This document shows positions 1 to 8,864 of a stretch of DNA of 33,902 nucleotides, piece by piece (position 1 is the stretch's first letter; each line of letters opens with the position of its first letter). The translations under genes were made by a program, and so were the position numbers. The notes beneath the pieces are model-generated. The model did no database searches. It worked only from the letters and a program-made list of their open reading frames with translations, and had not been told where the DNA came from. The DNA is from Acinetobacter sp. N54.MGS-139 (lineage in GTDB: Bacteria > Pseudomonadota > Gammaproteobacteria > Burkholderiales > Burkholderiaceae_F): NCBI GenBank assembly GCA_000980495.1, contig LARN01000023.1, forward strand, positions 1 to 33,902, given 5' to 3'.

Positions 1-1256
1 TCTTTCATCAGACCATAGATGTTTTCTTTCTTCCATTCGATGGTAGGTGCTTTGCGGACGAAAGCAGCCATCGCTTCGAAAGAAGCATCTTCCTTGTCCT
101 TGAGCTGAGCGGGCAGAGAAGAAGCATCAACCGGATTGTTATGGCAGAACAGCATTGCTGCTTTGGCAAGAGTCTGGAGGGTCGGTTCGCGGCTCTTCAG
201 GAGAGCCATGACGCCGGGCAGGTCCTTGACGAGGCTCAGATCGCCGCCGAGCTTTTCAATTCTCGGTTTGACGAGCTCTGCAAGCTTCTTATCGTCATAT
301 TCTTTGATGTATTCGTGATTCAGCCAGTCCAGCTTCTTCATGCTGAAGCGGGCAGGAGAACGGCTGCAGTCGGAAAGTTCGAACCATTCGGCCAGCTGTT
401 CGCGCGAGAATTTTTCGTCGTCCTTGTGCCCCCAGCCCAAGCGAGCCAGGTAGTTGAACAAGGCTTCCGGAAGATAGCCCTCTTCGTCATATTGCAGGAC
501 GCTGACAGTGCCGTTGCGCTTAGAAAGCTTCTGACCGTCTTCACCGTGGATCAGCGGCAAGTGTGCGAACGTCGGCAGGGGTGCGCCGATAGCGTTGTAC
601 AGATTGATCTGACGCGGAGTGTTGTTGATGTGGTCAGCACCGCGGATAACGTGGCTGATCTGCATATCCCAGTCGTCAACAACAACGGCAAAGTTGTAAG
701 TCGGGATGCCATCGCCTCTCATGATCACGAGATCGTCCAATTCGGAATTCGCAACAGTAATTTCGCCGTAAACACCGTCTTCCCAAGTCACAACGCCATC
801 GTCAGGGTTACGGAAACGAATAACCGGTGTAACACCTTCGGGAATAGGTTTACCGACACAGTTTTCTGGACGCCAGCGACCGTCATAACGAGGTTTTTCG
901 CCGCGGGCCTTCTGTGCTTCACGCATCTCATCAAGCTCTTCCTTAGTGGCGTAGCACTTGTAGGCTAAGTCTTTAGCCAACAACTGGTCCACCACTTCCT
1001 TGTAACGAGGAAGGCGATTCATCTGATAGACGACTTCCTTATTGTCATAGTCGAGGTTGAGCCACTTCATTGCGTCCAGAATCACTTGAGTTGCTTCAGG
1101 AGTGGAACGCTCGCGGTCGGTATCTTCAATGCGAAGAAGGAATTCACCGCCGAAATGACGGGCAACAGCCCAACAATAAATCGCTGTACGAGCGGTTCCC
1201 AAATGCATCATTCCTGTAGGACTCGGAGCAATGCGAGTACGGACTTTTGTAAACAT
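1..1256 (-). CDS. gltX: Glutamyl-tRNA synthetase, 3' end outside window
   Basis: Charges tRNA-Glu with glutamate in the cytoplasm (class I aminoacyl-tRNA synthetase). The ATG is at 1256 on the minus strand and the frame stays open to the window edge, giving about 418 codons; the family is usually about 465-490, so only the C-terminal part of the anticodon-binding region is missing. The N-terminus carries the class I signature region (APSPTG followed by HLGTARTA, residues about 8-22) and an IEDTDRERS stretch. The second class I motif reads KLSKR from K243, the usual GltX version of KMSKS. No good Shine-Dalgarno is visible before the ATG. A GC hairpin at about 1295-1310 lies in the leader. It is transcribed away from the neighbouring terminator at 1384-1408. 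Identification is firm; whether it is a discriminating or non-discriminating enzyme cannot be read. Confidence 0.96.
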   Translation of the reverse strand, partial: MFTKVRTRIAPSPTGMMHLGTARTAIYCWAVARHFGGEFLLRIEDTDRERSTPEATQVILDAMKWLNLDYDNKEVVYQMNRLPRYKEVVDQLLAKDLAYKCYATKEELDEMREAQKARGEKPRYDGRWRPENCVGKPIPEGVTPVIRFRNPDDGVVTWEDGVYGEITVANSELDDLVIMRGDGIPTYNFAVVVDDWDMQISHVIRGADHINNTPRQINLYNAIGAPLPTFAHLPLIHGEDGQKLSKRNGTVSVLQYDEEGYLPEALFNYLARLGWGHKDDEKFSREQLAEWFELSDCSRSPARFSMKKLDWLNHEYIKEYDDKKLAELVKPRIEKLGGDLSLVKDLPGVMALLKSREPTLQTLAKAAMLFCHNNPVDASSLPAQLKDKEDASFEAMAAFVRKAPTIEWKKENIYGLMK

Positions 1257-1375
1257 GGTTTTTAACTAATCCCGTGAATATTGAATTTCCCGCAAAAGCG
1301 CGGGGCAAGCATAAGTTTTGATTTTACCGCGTTAGGCTCCGGCCGATAAACGCTTTTCTCTTCCGACCACTCTAT

Positions 1376-1408
1376 AAAAACAAAGGTCGGCCAAAACTCG
1401 GCCGACCT
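1376..1408 (-). terminator. Rho-independent terminator of the AspT-like gene
   Basis: A perfect 9-bp stem (AGGTCGGCC pairing with GGCCGACCT, 1384-1392 with 1400-1408) and a 7-nt loop are followed on the minus strand by a T-rich tail. It lies about 20 bp past the stop codon of the transporter. Confidence 0.85.
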
Positions 1409-1427
1409 GAGTTAACCAATGTGCCTG

Positions 1428-3107
1428 TTAGCTAACGAACTGCCAGAGGATGAGCAGAACGAACTGACCTGAAAGGATTCGCAGGAACATCGCCAAGGGA
1501 TAAACCGTTGAATATGCAACTGCGGATACGTTCTTTTCCGTCAGCGTGCTGGCGTAAGCCAAAGTGGGAGGATCGGTTGTTGCACCGGCAATCATGCCCA
1601 CAATGCTGTGATAGTTCATCTTGTAGACCTTGCGGGCAATACTTCCGATGACAACCAAAGGAATAATCGTGATGAACAAACCTAAGAAGGCATAGAGCAG
1701 ACCGTTGCCTTCGACGATCGCGTCAACGAACGGACGACCGGCGGCTAAACCCACGCTCGCAAGGAATAATGCGATGCCCATTTCACGGAGCATCAAGTTT
1801 GCGGACGCCGTGGTATAGGTGATGAGCTTGAAATTCGGACCGTAATAGCCCAGCAGAATCGCAACAATCAGCGGACCGCCGGCCAAACCCAATTTCAGCG
1901 GGACCGGCATGCCGGGAATGGCGATCGGAAGGCTGCCGAAAAGAATACCTACGGCGATACCGAGGAAAACAGAAATCAGGTTCGGATGATCGAGTTTCTT
2001 TTCCTGATTGCCGAGTTTGTCGGCCAAACGGCGAATCGAGCGCTCCGGACCAACGCAGTAGACCACGTCACCGATCTGAAAACGAAGATGCGGATACGGG
2101 AAAAGCGTCATACCGGCACGGAAGATACGTGTGATATTGACACCGTCGTAGCGGCTTAAGTGCAGGTCATGAACAGTCAAGCCGTTCATGGCGCTTCGGG
2201 TCACACGGATATTGCGTGCTGTAATCGGAGAACTTTCCGTAGCCAAGTCGACATCTTTATCTTCAGAACCGCAAAAAACCGTAATGGCGTCCTTGTTTTC
2301 TGCCGAAGCAACAATACGCATCACGTCGCCCACATGTACGGTGTCTTTAGCATGAGGACTGATGATCGTTCCTTTATGCAGCAGTCGAGAGCAAATAAAC
2401 GGGCGGCCGATAAAGTTGCGAAGCTGTTCAAGCTGTTTTCCCTCTAAAGCGGCGTTCGTAACTTTTACGTGGAAGAAAATAGGAGCTTCGTTATTTTCCT
2501 TTTCTGCCTCTTCCCACATCCGGTCTTCTTCCTTGAGGTCAATGCGGAAAATAAAACGCAGACAGATGGAGGTCGCAATAATGGCCACAACGGCAAGCGG
2601 ATAGGCGCAGGCATAGGCAACGGCAATATCCTCGCCCTTGTAATCCAGCATATTCAAGGCTTCCTGTGTCGCACCCAAACCCGGGGTGTTCGTCACAGCG
2701 CCGAAGTAAACACCGAGCATCTGCGGCAGCGAAACAGTATCGGAAAATGCGAAATACAGCCCTACCGTCACCGCTAAGCTAAGGAAAACAGCCAAAAGCG
2801 TCAGGAGATTTAACTGAATACCGCCGCTTCTGAAAGAGGAGAAAAAGGAAGGACCGACCTGCAGGCCGATAAAGAAGACAAAGAGAATCAGACCGAAGTC
2901 GCGCAGAAAATGCATGACCGTCGTGTTCACCGTAAAGCCGAAATAACCTGCTGCTAGGCCGGCGAACAGAACGAAGGTCACGCCGAGCGAGATTCCGAAA
3001 ATTTTGATTCGTCCGAGCAGCAATCCGACCGTGATGACGATCGCATAAACCAAAAGAATATGCCCGACCGAATTTGAGTCGCTCCACAAAGAAACGAGCC
3101 AAACCAT
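1428..3107 (-). CDS. AspT/YidE/YbjL-family transporter with two TrkA-C domains
   Basis: Predicted inner-membrane exchanger of the aspartate:alanine exchanger family (559 aa). An N-terminal bundle of about five membrane helices is followed by two soluble TrkA-C (RCK-C) domains at roughly residues 215-280 and 296-370, then a second membrane bundle. The two halves each carry the family's duplicated signature, visible as GAVTNTPGLGA in the first and GATTDPPTLAYA in the second. The frame is open upstream to a GTG at 3173, but the ATG at 3107 has an AAGG about 8 nt before it and begins the hydrophobic part that aligns with family members, so I choose it. The substrate cannot be told; members exchange amino or dicarboxylic acids, and YidE/YbjL are uncharacterised. 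The gene stands alone with its own terminator. Confidence 0.88.
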   Translation of the reverse strand: MVWLVSLWSDSNSVGHILLVYAIVITVGLLLGRIKIFGISLGVTFVLFAGLAAGYFGFTVNTTVMHFLRDFGLILFVFFIGLQVGPSFFSSFRSGGIQLNLLTLLAVFLSLAVTVGLYFAFSDTVSLPQMLGVYFGAVTNTPGLGATQEALNMLDYKGEDIAVAYACAYPLAVVAIIATSICLRFIFRIDLKEEDRMWEEAEKENNEAPIFFHVKVTNAALEGKQLEQLRNFIGRPFICSRLLHKGTIISPHAKDTVHVGDVMRIVASAENKDAITVFCGSEDKDVDLATESSPITARNIRVTRSAMNGLTVHDLHLSRYDGVNITRIFRAGMTLFPYPHLRFQIGDVVYCVGPERSIRRLADKLGNQEKKLDHPNLISVFLGIAVGILFGSLPIAIPGMPVPLKLGLAGGPLIVAILLGYYGPNFKLITYTTASANLMLREMGIALFLASVGLAAGRPFVDAIVEGNGLLYAFLGLFITIIPLVVIGSIARKVYKMNYHSIVGMIAGATTDPPTLAYASTLTEKNVSAVAYSTVYPLAMFLRILSGQFVLLILWQFVS

Positions 3108-3518
3108 ATTGATACCTTGGGAAATGATGTTTAATAAATAGAGAGTTTTACCGATAGTGATAAGGTCTCTCACAATGTGGAATAAATTTTAATTAGTTCT
3201 AGGAATGAGAAGTTTTAATTCTCATGAAACATCCTATTGTTTTCCCTAGCAAACTTTAAACTTTCGAATTTTTGCAAGCGTTTTTACTTAAGCCGGATTC
3301 ATGATTTCTGAGAGCTAGGCCTCTTTTGCAACCGAGCATCCAATTATTTGGCGCAGATCAGCAACCGTTTTCGCTCGGGCACTCTTCGAGAAAAATCTTG
3401 TTTTTTGAGTTTGTAGGCAGAAATGACTGTATAAAACTTTATTTAGCAGATTAAATAGTCGAGTTTTCTACAGAGAAACAAAAGCCCGATGCTTCGTGCA
3501 CCGGGCGAGAATTTGATC
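3108..3518. other. 411-bp gene-free, A/T-rich stretch
   Basis: Lies between the start of the AspT-like gene and the tRNA. I find no convincing ORF or RNA gene. It holds a short inverted repeat (ATGAGAA at 3205-3211, TTCTCAT at 3219-3225) in the likely leader or promoter zone of the transporter, and the tRNA terminator at its right edge. A plus-strand TATAAA at 3430-3435 with a poor -35 has no gene to serve. Confidence 0.6.
3476..3506 (-). terminator. Terminator after tRNA-Val
   Basis: A 9-bp stem (3484-3492 with 3498-3506, one G-T pair) and a 5-nt loop are followed on the minus strand by TTTTGTTT. It begins 13 bp beyond the tRNA 3' end. Confidence 0.85.
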
Positions 3519-3593
3519 TGGTGCACGATACTGGTTTCGAACCAGTGACCCCTGCCGTGTGAAGGCAGTGCTCTACCCCTGAGCTAACCGTGC
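3519..3593 (-). tRNA. tRNA-Val (anticodon CAC)
   Basis: 75-nt tRNA with encoded CCA. On the minus strand the acceptor stem is GCACGGT pairing with ATCGTGC (one G-T). The D arm is GCTC/GAGC, the anticodon stem CTGCC/GGCAG encloses loop TTCACAC, and the T arm is ACTGG/CCAGT with loop TTCGAAA. Anticodon CAC reads the GUG valine codon. It lies 31 bp after rnhA on the same strand and may be cotranscribed or have a promoter inside the rnhA 3' end. Confidence 0.96.
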
Positions 3594-3624
3594 TTTCCAA
3601 TGAAGCGTGATTCTACACGATTTT

Positions 3625-4080
3625 TTAATTCTTTTTCTTGCTCTGTTCGAGCGTTTTCTCAACGCCCAGATTAGCAAGGAAATCCGCGCGTTCATTACCC
3701 TCGATTCCATCGTGACCTTTGACCCAAACCCATTCAATGTCATGCGGTTTTGCGGCTTCGTACAGTTTTTTCCAAAGATCAGCATTCTTAACCGGAGAGC
3801 CGTCTGCCGTTTTCCAGCCTTTTTTGATCCATCCGTAGATCCACGCCGTCATTCCTTGTTGGACGTACTTGCTGTCTGTGTGCAGCGTAACTTTGCAAGG
3901 TTCTTTTAAACGACACAATGCTTCGGTCGGAGCCGTAAGTTCCATTTGATTATTCGTTGTACTTAGTGCTCCGCCGCAAAGCTCAAGCACATGACCCTTG
4001 TATTTCATCCATGCACCCCAGCCTCCGGGACCGGGATTGCCTTTGCTCGCGCCGTCGGTCCAAATTTCTACTTCTTTCAT
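3625..4080 (-). CDS. rnhA: Ribonuclease HI
   Basis: Cleaves the RNA strand of RNA:DNA hybrids, removing R-loops and Okazaki primers. At 151 aa it is the usual bacterial size. The catalytic set is complete: D9 ([14 protein letters not shown]), E47 (NNQMEL), D69 (HTDSKYV) and D133 (NERADFLA), with H123 in the KGHDG handle. A basic WKKLYEAAK region follows. It lies 34 bp after the methyltransferase gene on the same strand, an arrangement like the yafS-rnhA neighbourhood in enterobacteria, and is followed by tRNA-Val. The ATG at 4080 is the only sensible start. Confidence 0.97.
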   Translation of the reverse strand: MKEVEIWTDGASKGNPGPGGWGAWMKYKGHVLELCGGALSTTNNQMELTAPTEALCRLKEPCKVTLHTDSKYVQQGMTAWIYGWIKKGWKTADGSPVKNADLWKKLYEAAKPHDIEWVWVKGHDGIEGNERADFLANLGVEKTLEQSKKKN

Positions 4081-4114
4081 CTCAATTTAAAGTTACGTTG
4101 AATCAGTTCGGTCT

Positions 4115-4855
4115 TTATTCACTCTTGGGGGCAGGACGGCGTCCCAAGAAGAAAAACTTCTTGTTCACGGCACGCCCCACCAGCTTGCAGCCTGCTACTT
4201 CCTTCGTCGCACTGATCGCAAAAATTGCCCCGCATTGCGGCCACCAGCGATCACCGGCCTTCTCAATCCATGAGTCTTCTTTGCTCTGAGGAGAAGAAAA
4301 CGTGAGGCCGTAGCATCCGAAAGCGCCTCGGTCGACATGGAATGAGAGTAAGTGCAGCCAGTCCCGAATCTGGAAAACTGACATAAACTGCCTGCCGGGC
4401 AGAAAGGTCTTTGCCCCAAAGCGTTGCATTTTAAAACGCAGACCCCATAAGCTCATCAAATTAAACCCCGTCAGAATAATCCTTCCGCCCGGAATCAATA
4501 TCCGATAAATCTCTCTCAATAGAGCGTGAGGATCTTCAGAGACTTCCAAGGAGTGCGGCATGACGACCAGATCGATGCTCTCGCTCTCAAACGGCATGGC
4601 TTCAAACAGCATCTGCAGAGGCACGCGATCGTCCGTTTCCAAGAGCTGAGTCAGAGGCCGCAGAGTCGGCTCGGCAGCCACCTTGAGTCCGATTCGATTA
4701 TTCTTTAAAAAATCGATTCCGGTCGCACCCAGCTGCACCGCGTTATATCCGAAACAATCGGATACCAATTTGTCGTACTGGTTCTGCTCCCACCGGAGGG
4801 CATACTGACCCAAGGATGAAGAGTAAAATTTTTCGAGTGTTATCGTTTCGGCCAT
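4115..4855 (-). CDS. Class I SAM-dependent methyltransferase, YafS-like
   Basis: 246 aa. The second half of the Rossmann-type methyltransferase fold is clear: LVVMPHSLEVSEDP followed by HALLREIYRILIPGGRIILTGFN, resembling the LAHTLPWCTDPHRLLREADRVL region of E. coli YafS. The SAM motif I is weak (AVQLGATGIDFLKNN). Methyl acceptor unknown. The frame is open to 5122, which would overlap mltD on the other strand; the ATG at 4855 starts a segment (LEKFYSSSLGQYALRWEQ) that aligns with YafS, so I use it. An alternative ATG lies at 4921. A TACAAT at 4941-4936 on the minus strand is a candidate -10. It precedes rnhA in a probable operon. Confidence 0.82.
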   Translation of the reverse strand: MAETITLEKFYSSSLGQYALRWEQNQYDKLVSDCFGYNAVQLGATGIDFLKNNRIGLKVAAEPTLRPLTQLLETDDRVPLQMLFEAMPFESESIDLVVMPHSLEVSEDPHALLREIYRILIPGGRIILTGFNLMSLWGLRFKMQRFGAKTFLPGRQFMSVFQIRDWLHLLSFHVDRGAFGCYGLTFSSPQSKEDSWIEKAGDRWWPQCGAIFAISATKEVAGCKLVGRAVNKKFFFLGRRPAPKSE

Positions 4856-4971
4856 AAATGACTGACGTTGCGGACGATGATAATTGAAACACAATCGCAT
4901 CGATCCGGAATGATTTTCCATTAAAGTGCCTGATAATTGTATCTTTATCCTGACTTCTGAGCACCACTCCG

Positions 4972-6738
4972 ATGTTTCTGAAAACCGCTCTCCGTACCTT
5001 GGCTTTGTCTTTGGTTTTAGCGCTTCCGCTGCACTCTTACGCTTCCGAACCTCCGGAGAGTGAAATTGAAGAAATCGTGACGCCCGGCGCCGATGACGAC
5101 GAAATCTATACGGTTTGGACACGCGTACGAGACGGTTTCAAGATCCCGAACATGGAGAACTCAGTCGTTGACGAAAATCTTGCAAAGTATTCCAAACGTC
5201 CGGATTACTTGCAGCGCATGGCCAATCGCTCTCAGAAATATCTTTATCACATCATTGAAGAAGTCACCACCCGGGGGATGCCGACAGAAATTGCGCTCCT
5301 GCCTTTCGTAGAAAGTGCTTTTGTCACCAACGCCAAATCTCGAGTCAAAGCCGCAGGCCTTTGGCAATTCATGCCGGCAACAGGCAAGCATTACGAACTT
5401 GACCAGACAATGTGGAAAGACGAACGCTACGATGTTTTACAGAGCACTTCGGCGGCGCTTACTTACCTGCAGAGATTGCACGACGAATTCAACGATTGGC
5501 CGCTTGCCTTTGCTGCGTACAACTGGGGAGAAGGCAATGTTCACCGCGCGATTAAGCGCAACCAGTCTTTAGGACTTCCGACGGATTACATGTCGCTCAA
5601 GATGCCGGCTGAAACCCGCAACTACTACCCGAAACTTCAGGCGATCAAGAACATTGTTCAGAATCCGAACGACTACGGCATCAAACTCCCGACCATTTAT
5701 AACGAACCCTTTTTCGTTCAAATCTTCAAAGATCAGGATATCGACGTCAAACGTGCCGCCAACCTCGCCGGCATGAGTCATGAAGAATTCAGCACTTTGA
5801 ATCCCTCCTTCAACCGTCCCGTCATCGTAGCATCGCACAACCACTCGATGCTGATGCCGACCGATAAGCTCGACCAATTCATCGAAAATTTAGTCGCGTA
5901 CCGCACCAGCGGTAAACCGCTTTCGAGCTGGACAACTTACCGAGTCAAACCCGAAGATACCGTTGCTTCCATCGCTCGTAAAGCTCACATGACGGAAACG
6001 GCCCTGCGCGAAGCAAACCAGATTCCGGTCGGAAGGCGAATTAAACCCGGTTCTTTGGTTCTTGTCAGCAAAGCAAGCGGGCTCGGAAACGCAGAAGACA
6101 TCTCTTCCGACACAATTGATGCTTCATTTGCTTTAGCGCAAGACTACCGCCGCGTTACTTATCGCGTTCGCCGCGGCGACAATATGAGAAGTGTGGCACG
6201 ACGCTTGGGCGTTTCGCCTGCGACCATCATGAAGAGCAACGGCCTGCGCTCCCAACGTCTGCGCGTCGGCCAGACACTTCGTGTCAATGTGCCGATCGTT
6301 ACCCGTCAGACGACTTCCTCACGCCCCTCTACGGCTAGGAGTACTCCGAATACGCCGGTTGCATCCACCAAATTCTACGTCGTGCGTAAGGGCGACACGC
6401 TGTACAGCATCGCGAATCGATACGGCATCAGTGCTTCCGCGCTGAGAAACGCAAACAACATTTCGGGAAATAACATTTCTGTCGGTCAGCGTCTAACCAT
6501 TAATGCTTCAGGCACCCCGACCAAACGCCACGTTGTGCTGGAGGAAGTCCCTGCCAAACTTCAAAAGCAGGTTAACAAACGGCCATTGGCTAACAAGGCA
6601 ACCTACAAAGTTAGAAAAGGCGACACGCTTTTCTCTATTGCCTCTTCTGCCAATATGTCTGTCAACCAGCTAAAGAAATTAAACGGTATCCGCAACAACA
6701 ATCTAAAAGTCGGACAAACATTAAAACTGGCACAGTAA
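4972..6738 (+). CDS. mltD: Membrane-bound lytic murein transglycosylase D with four LysM repeats
   Basis: Periplasmic enzyme that cuts the MurNAc-GlcNAc bond of peptidoglycan with 1,6-anhydro ring formation. 588 aa. Signal peptide at residues 1-25 (cleavage near SYA/SEPP); no lipobox cysteine, unlike the E. coli lipoprotein. The SLT domain at about 85-240 has the catalytic Glu as E114 in LPFVESAF, then GLWQFMPATG and FAAYNWGEGNV. Four LysM peptidoglycan-binding repeats follow, opening with TYRVKPEDT, TYRVRRGDN, YVVRKGDTLYSIA and YKVRKGDTLFSIA, and the last runs to the C-terminus. It diverges from the methyltransferase gene across a 116-bp gap and has its own terminator. Confidence 0.95.
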   Translation: MFLKTALRTLALSLVLALPLHSYASEPPESEIEEIVTPGADDDEIYTVWTRVRDGFKIPNMENSVVDENLAKYSKRPDYLQRMANRSQKYLYHIIEEVTTRGMPTEIALLPFVESAFVTNAKSRVKAAGLWQFMPATGKHYELDQTMWKDERYDVLQSTSAALTYLQRLHDEFNDWPLAFAAYNWGEGNVHRAIKRNQSLGLPTDYMSLKMPAETRNYYPKLQAIKNIVQNPNDYGIKLPTIYNEPFFVQIFKDQDIDVKRAANLAGMSHEEFSTLNPSFNRPVIVASHNHSMLMPTDKLDQFIENLVAYRTSGKPLSSWTTYRVKPEDTVASIARKAHMTETALREANQIPVGRRIKPGSLVLVSKASGLGNAEDISSDTIDASFALAQDYRRVTYRVRRGDNMRSVARRLGVSPATIMKSNGLRSQRLRVGQTLRVNVPIVTRQTTSSRPSTARSTPNTPVASTKFYVVRKGDTLYSIANRYGISASALRNANNISGNNISVGQRLTINASGTPTKRHVVLEEVPAKLQKQVNKRPLANKATYKVRKGDTLFSIASSANMSVNQLKKLNGIRNNNLKVGQTLKLAQ

Positions 6739-6759
6739 TCTTCGCTGCTATCCATTCAG

Positions 6760-6788
6760 GCGCAGGCTTCACATGCTCTGCGCTTTTT
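6760..6788 (+). terminator. Terminator of mltD
   Basis: GCGCAG (6760-6765) pairs with CTGCGC (6778-6783), with two further G-C pairs across a bulge inside, and is followed by five T. Confidence 0.7.
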
Positions 6789-6949
6789 CTTTGCCGTTAT
6801 TCTTCTGACCTTCGATTAAGCAATTTCGCGTTTTTGTTCACAAGTCCTGATTTGTTTTCTGTAATTCGTCCTGAATTCGGCAAAATTTGCTCTTTTAATC
6901 TCAAAGTCGCTTAATATCTCATCAGTTTTAAAATTCCTTAGGACGAACA

Positions 6950-7738
6950 ATGAGTTTGCTCAAAGACAAAAAAATCTTGCTGACGGGTGTGTTATCTAAC
7001 CGCTCTATCGCTTACGGTATTGCCAAGGCTTGTCATCGTGAAGGCGCTCAGCTCGCTTTCACCTACCAGAATGAAAGATTCTTGGATCGCATCACGGGCT
7101 TTGCTAAAGAATTTGACAGCGATATCGTCCTTCCGCTGGACGTTGCCGATGACGCACAGATTTTTGCTCTTGCCGAGACGCTTAAAAACACGTGGGGAAC
7201 ATTGGACGGTGTCGTTCACTCCATCGGATTTGCGCCACGCGAAGCCATTCAGGGTGACTTTTTAGACGGTTTGTCACGCGATGCCTTCAAAACAGCACTC
7301 GATATTTCCGCCTACTCCTTCCCTGCATTGGTTAAGGCCCTGGTTCCTCTGATGGAAGGCCATCCTTCCTCCGTCCTGACGCTGACTTACTTAGGCAGCG
7401 AACGCGTCGTCCCGAATTACAACACTATGGGCGTGGCTAAAGCAGCTCTTGAGGCCTCTGTCCGCTACCTGACCAACAGCTTAGGCCCCAAAGGCATTCG
7501 TGCCAACGCTATTTCTTCCGGTCCGATCAAGACGCTGGCTGCCAGCGGCATCAAGGATTTCTCCAAGATTCTGAAATACATGGAGACCTCCGCTCCGCTC
7601 AGACGCACGGTCACGATCGACGAAGTCGGCAATACGGCAGCCTTCCTGCTCTCCGACTACGCTTCCGGTATCACGGGCGATAATGTTTACGTCGACGCCG
7701 GTTTCCACGCCGTCGCTGTCCCCGATCTTTTGGAATAA
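6950..7738 (+). CDS. fabI: Enoyl-[acyl-carrier-protein] reductase (NADH), FabI type
   Basis: Catalyses the last step of each fatty-acid elongation round, reducing enoyl-ACP with NADH in the cytoplasm. 262 aa, the normal length. It is a divergent SDR: N-terminal nucleotide motif TGVLSNRSIAYGIA, HSIGFAP at about 90-96, and catalytic Tyr-x6-Lys as Y157 and K164, preceded by Y147 (E. coli Y146, Y156, K163). The residue matching E. coli G93, a triclosan-resistance site, is the sensitive-type glycine. AGGA lies 6 nt before the ATG. The 211-bp upstream gap after the mltD terminator probably carries its promoter. DUF423 follows after 9 bp. Confidence 0.97.
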   Translation: MSLLKDKKILLTGVLSNRSIAYGIAKACHREGAQLAFTYQNERFLDRITGFAKEFDSDIVLPLDVADDAQIFALAETLKNTWGTLDGVVHSIGFAPREAIQGDFLDGLSRDAFKTALDISAYSFPALVKALVPLMEGHPSSVLTLTYLGSERVVPNYNTMGVAKAALEASVRYLTNSLGPKGIRANAISSGPIKTLAASGIKDFSKILKYMETSAPLRRTVTIDEVGNTAAFLLSDYASGITGDNVYVDAGFHAVAVPDLLE

Positions 7739-7747
7739 GGATTCATC

Positions 7748-8140
7748 ATGCATTTTTGGGCTTTCATCGGAAGTCTGCTTCTTGCTTCCGGCGTTGCTAT
7801 GGGAGCGTATGGTGCACACGGCTTACGGGCCATCGTGGATGTACCTCGTTCCATCGAAGCTTTTGAATATGCGGTTCAGTATCAGCTCATCAGCGCTTTA
7901 GGTTTTTTTGCCATCGCTTGGGCAACAAACCACTTCAAGGCCGGTTTAGTCAACCTGGCCGGCCTCCTGCTTCTGATCGGAACGATCGGTTTTTCTCTGA
8001 GTATTTATCTGTTGGTTCTCGCTCAGTGGAGACCTTGGCCGTTGGTCACTCCGATCTCCGGCGGTTTCATGATCGCCGCCTGGATCGTTATGGCAATTGC
8101 CTGTCTGACTTCTAAGCCGAAGCACAGTTCCTTCTATTAA
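7748..8140 (+). CDS. DUF423 (YgdD-type) small membrane protein
   Basis: 130-aa inner-membrane protein with about four hydrophobic segments (residues 5-22, 45-63, 67-88, 98-118). The opening with GAYGAHGLR, the EYAVQYQLISALG segment and the later SGGFMIAAW stretch are characteristic of DUF423. Function is unknown for the family. AAGGA overlaps the fabI stop and sits 6 nt before the ATG, which suggests cotranscription with fabI. Confidence 0.9.
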   Translation: MHFWAFIGSLLLASGVAMGAYGAHGLRAIVDVPRSIEAFEYAVQYQLISALGFFAIAWATNHFKAGLVNLAGLLLLIGTIGFSLSIYLLVLAQWRPWPLVTPISGGFMIAAWIVMAIACLTSKPKHSSFY

Positions 8141-8163
8141 CTTCGTTTTGTTCCGAAAGATCG

Positions 8164-8859
8164 ATGCTCTCTTCTCTGCCTTATCCGCTTTTATTTGTGA
8201 CCGACTGCTCCGAGCGGCCGCCGCAAAAGTATATCGACAGATATCTGAGCCCCGCTTTGCTGAAATATGCGGCAAATCATCCTTTGGAACAAAACGCTGT
8301 TCTCTGGAGCCGCTTGCTCCTTCTTTCCATTCCTTACCAGCAGCATCCGGACGATCCTCCTTTGATGATCGTTTCGGATCGTTTTACTAAGAGCCTGACG
8401 CTTGGCGGAGACTCCTATCACTACTGCAAGACTGATTGGCAGGGAGACAACCTGGCGCTCGTCGTCTCCGACCTCCCGGTTTTCCTTTCCTTTAAGTCGT
8501 TCGATTCGGTTAATGACCATTTAAAGGAAATCGCCAGACTGCGATTTCCCGCCATCATTAACAATTGGATTGATCGTCAGGAAAATTCCGAGCTGGCTTT
8601 TTACCAATACTGGACCTTGAGTGAGTGCTTAAAAGATCGCGACGACCCGACGGTTCGAATCAAAATTGACGATGATGACTGTTTGACTGTTCGAGGCTCC
8701 AGTGTGCTCCTTCGGGAAACCTTCCAGTTTTGGACGTCTGAGGAGTGGATATGTTCCGTTCAGGGACCGGCCCTCACGAATTTACTCTATGAGGTCAGAG
8801 AGCCGAAGAAAACTTTACAGATGCTTGATGAGGCTTTCGAAAAATTTGGTACGGAGTAA
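8164..8859 (+). CDS. Unrecognised protein, weak 4'-phosphopantetheinyl transferase resemblance
   Basis: 231 aa, no signal peptide or membrane segment. By eye it follows the plan of AcpT/Sfp-type phosphopantetheinyl transferases: an N-terminal VLWSRLLLL like the usual R-x-LL helix, GDNLALVVSD where the family has SHSGDxxALLLSD, and FYQYWTLSECLKD (146-158) where the family has FWxxWTxKEAxxK. The Mg-binding Asp-x-Glu expected after the SHSG strand is replaced by VFLSFKS (106-112), and the Lys of WxxKE is Ser (WTLSE), though that Glu remains. If the relation is right it is probably not a normal enzyme; it could be a divergent or non-catalytic member. It sits between DUF423 and nadK, with its stop 5 bp before nadK. 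Confidence 0.75.
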   Translation: MLSSLPYPLLFVTDCSERPPQKYIDRYLSPALLKYAANHPLEQNAVLWSRLLLLSIPYQQHPDDPPLMIVSDRFTKSLTLGGDSYHYCKTDWQGDNLALVVSDLPVFLSFKSFDSVNDHLKEIARLRFPAIINNWIDRQENSELAFYQYWTLSECLKDRDDPTVRIKIDDDDCLTVRGSSVLLRETFQFWTSEEWICSVQGPALTNLLYEVREPKKTLQMLDEAFEKFGTE

Positions 8860-8864
8860 AGACA

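Noticed and set aside
141..968. 275-codon plus-strand ORF
   Set aside because: Lies wholly antisense to gltX, whose motifs are clear; its protein shows no family features.
3405..3435. Plus-strand promoter-like pair TTGAGT and TATAAA
   Set aside because: Spacer of 19 bp and no plus-strand gene or terminator downstream.
4856..5122. Upstream extension of the methyltransferase to 5122
   Set aside because: It would overlap mltD and adds Arg/Lys-rich residues with no similarity; the start at 4855 aligns with YafS.
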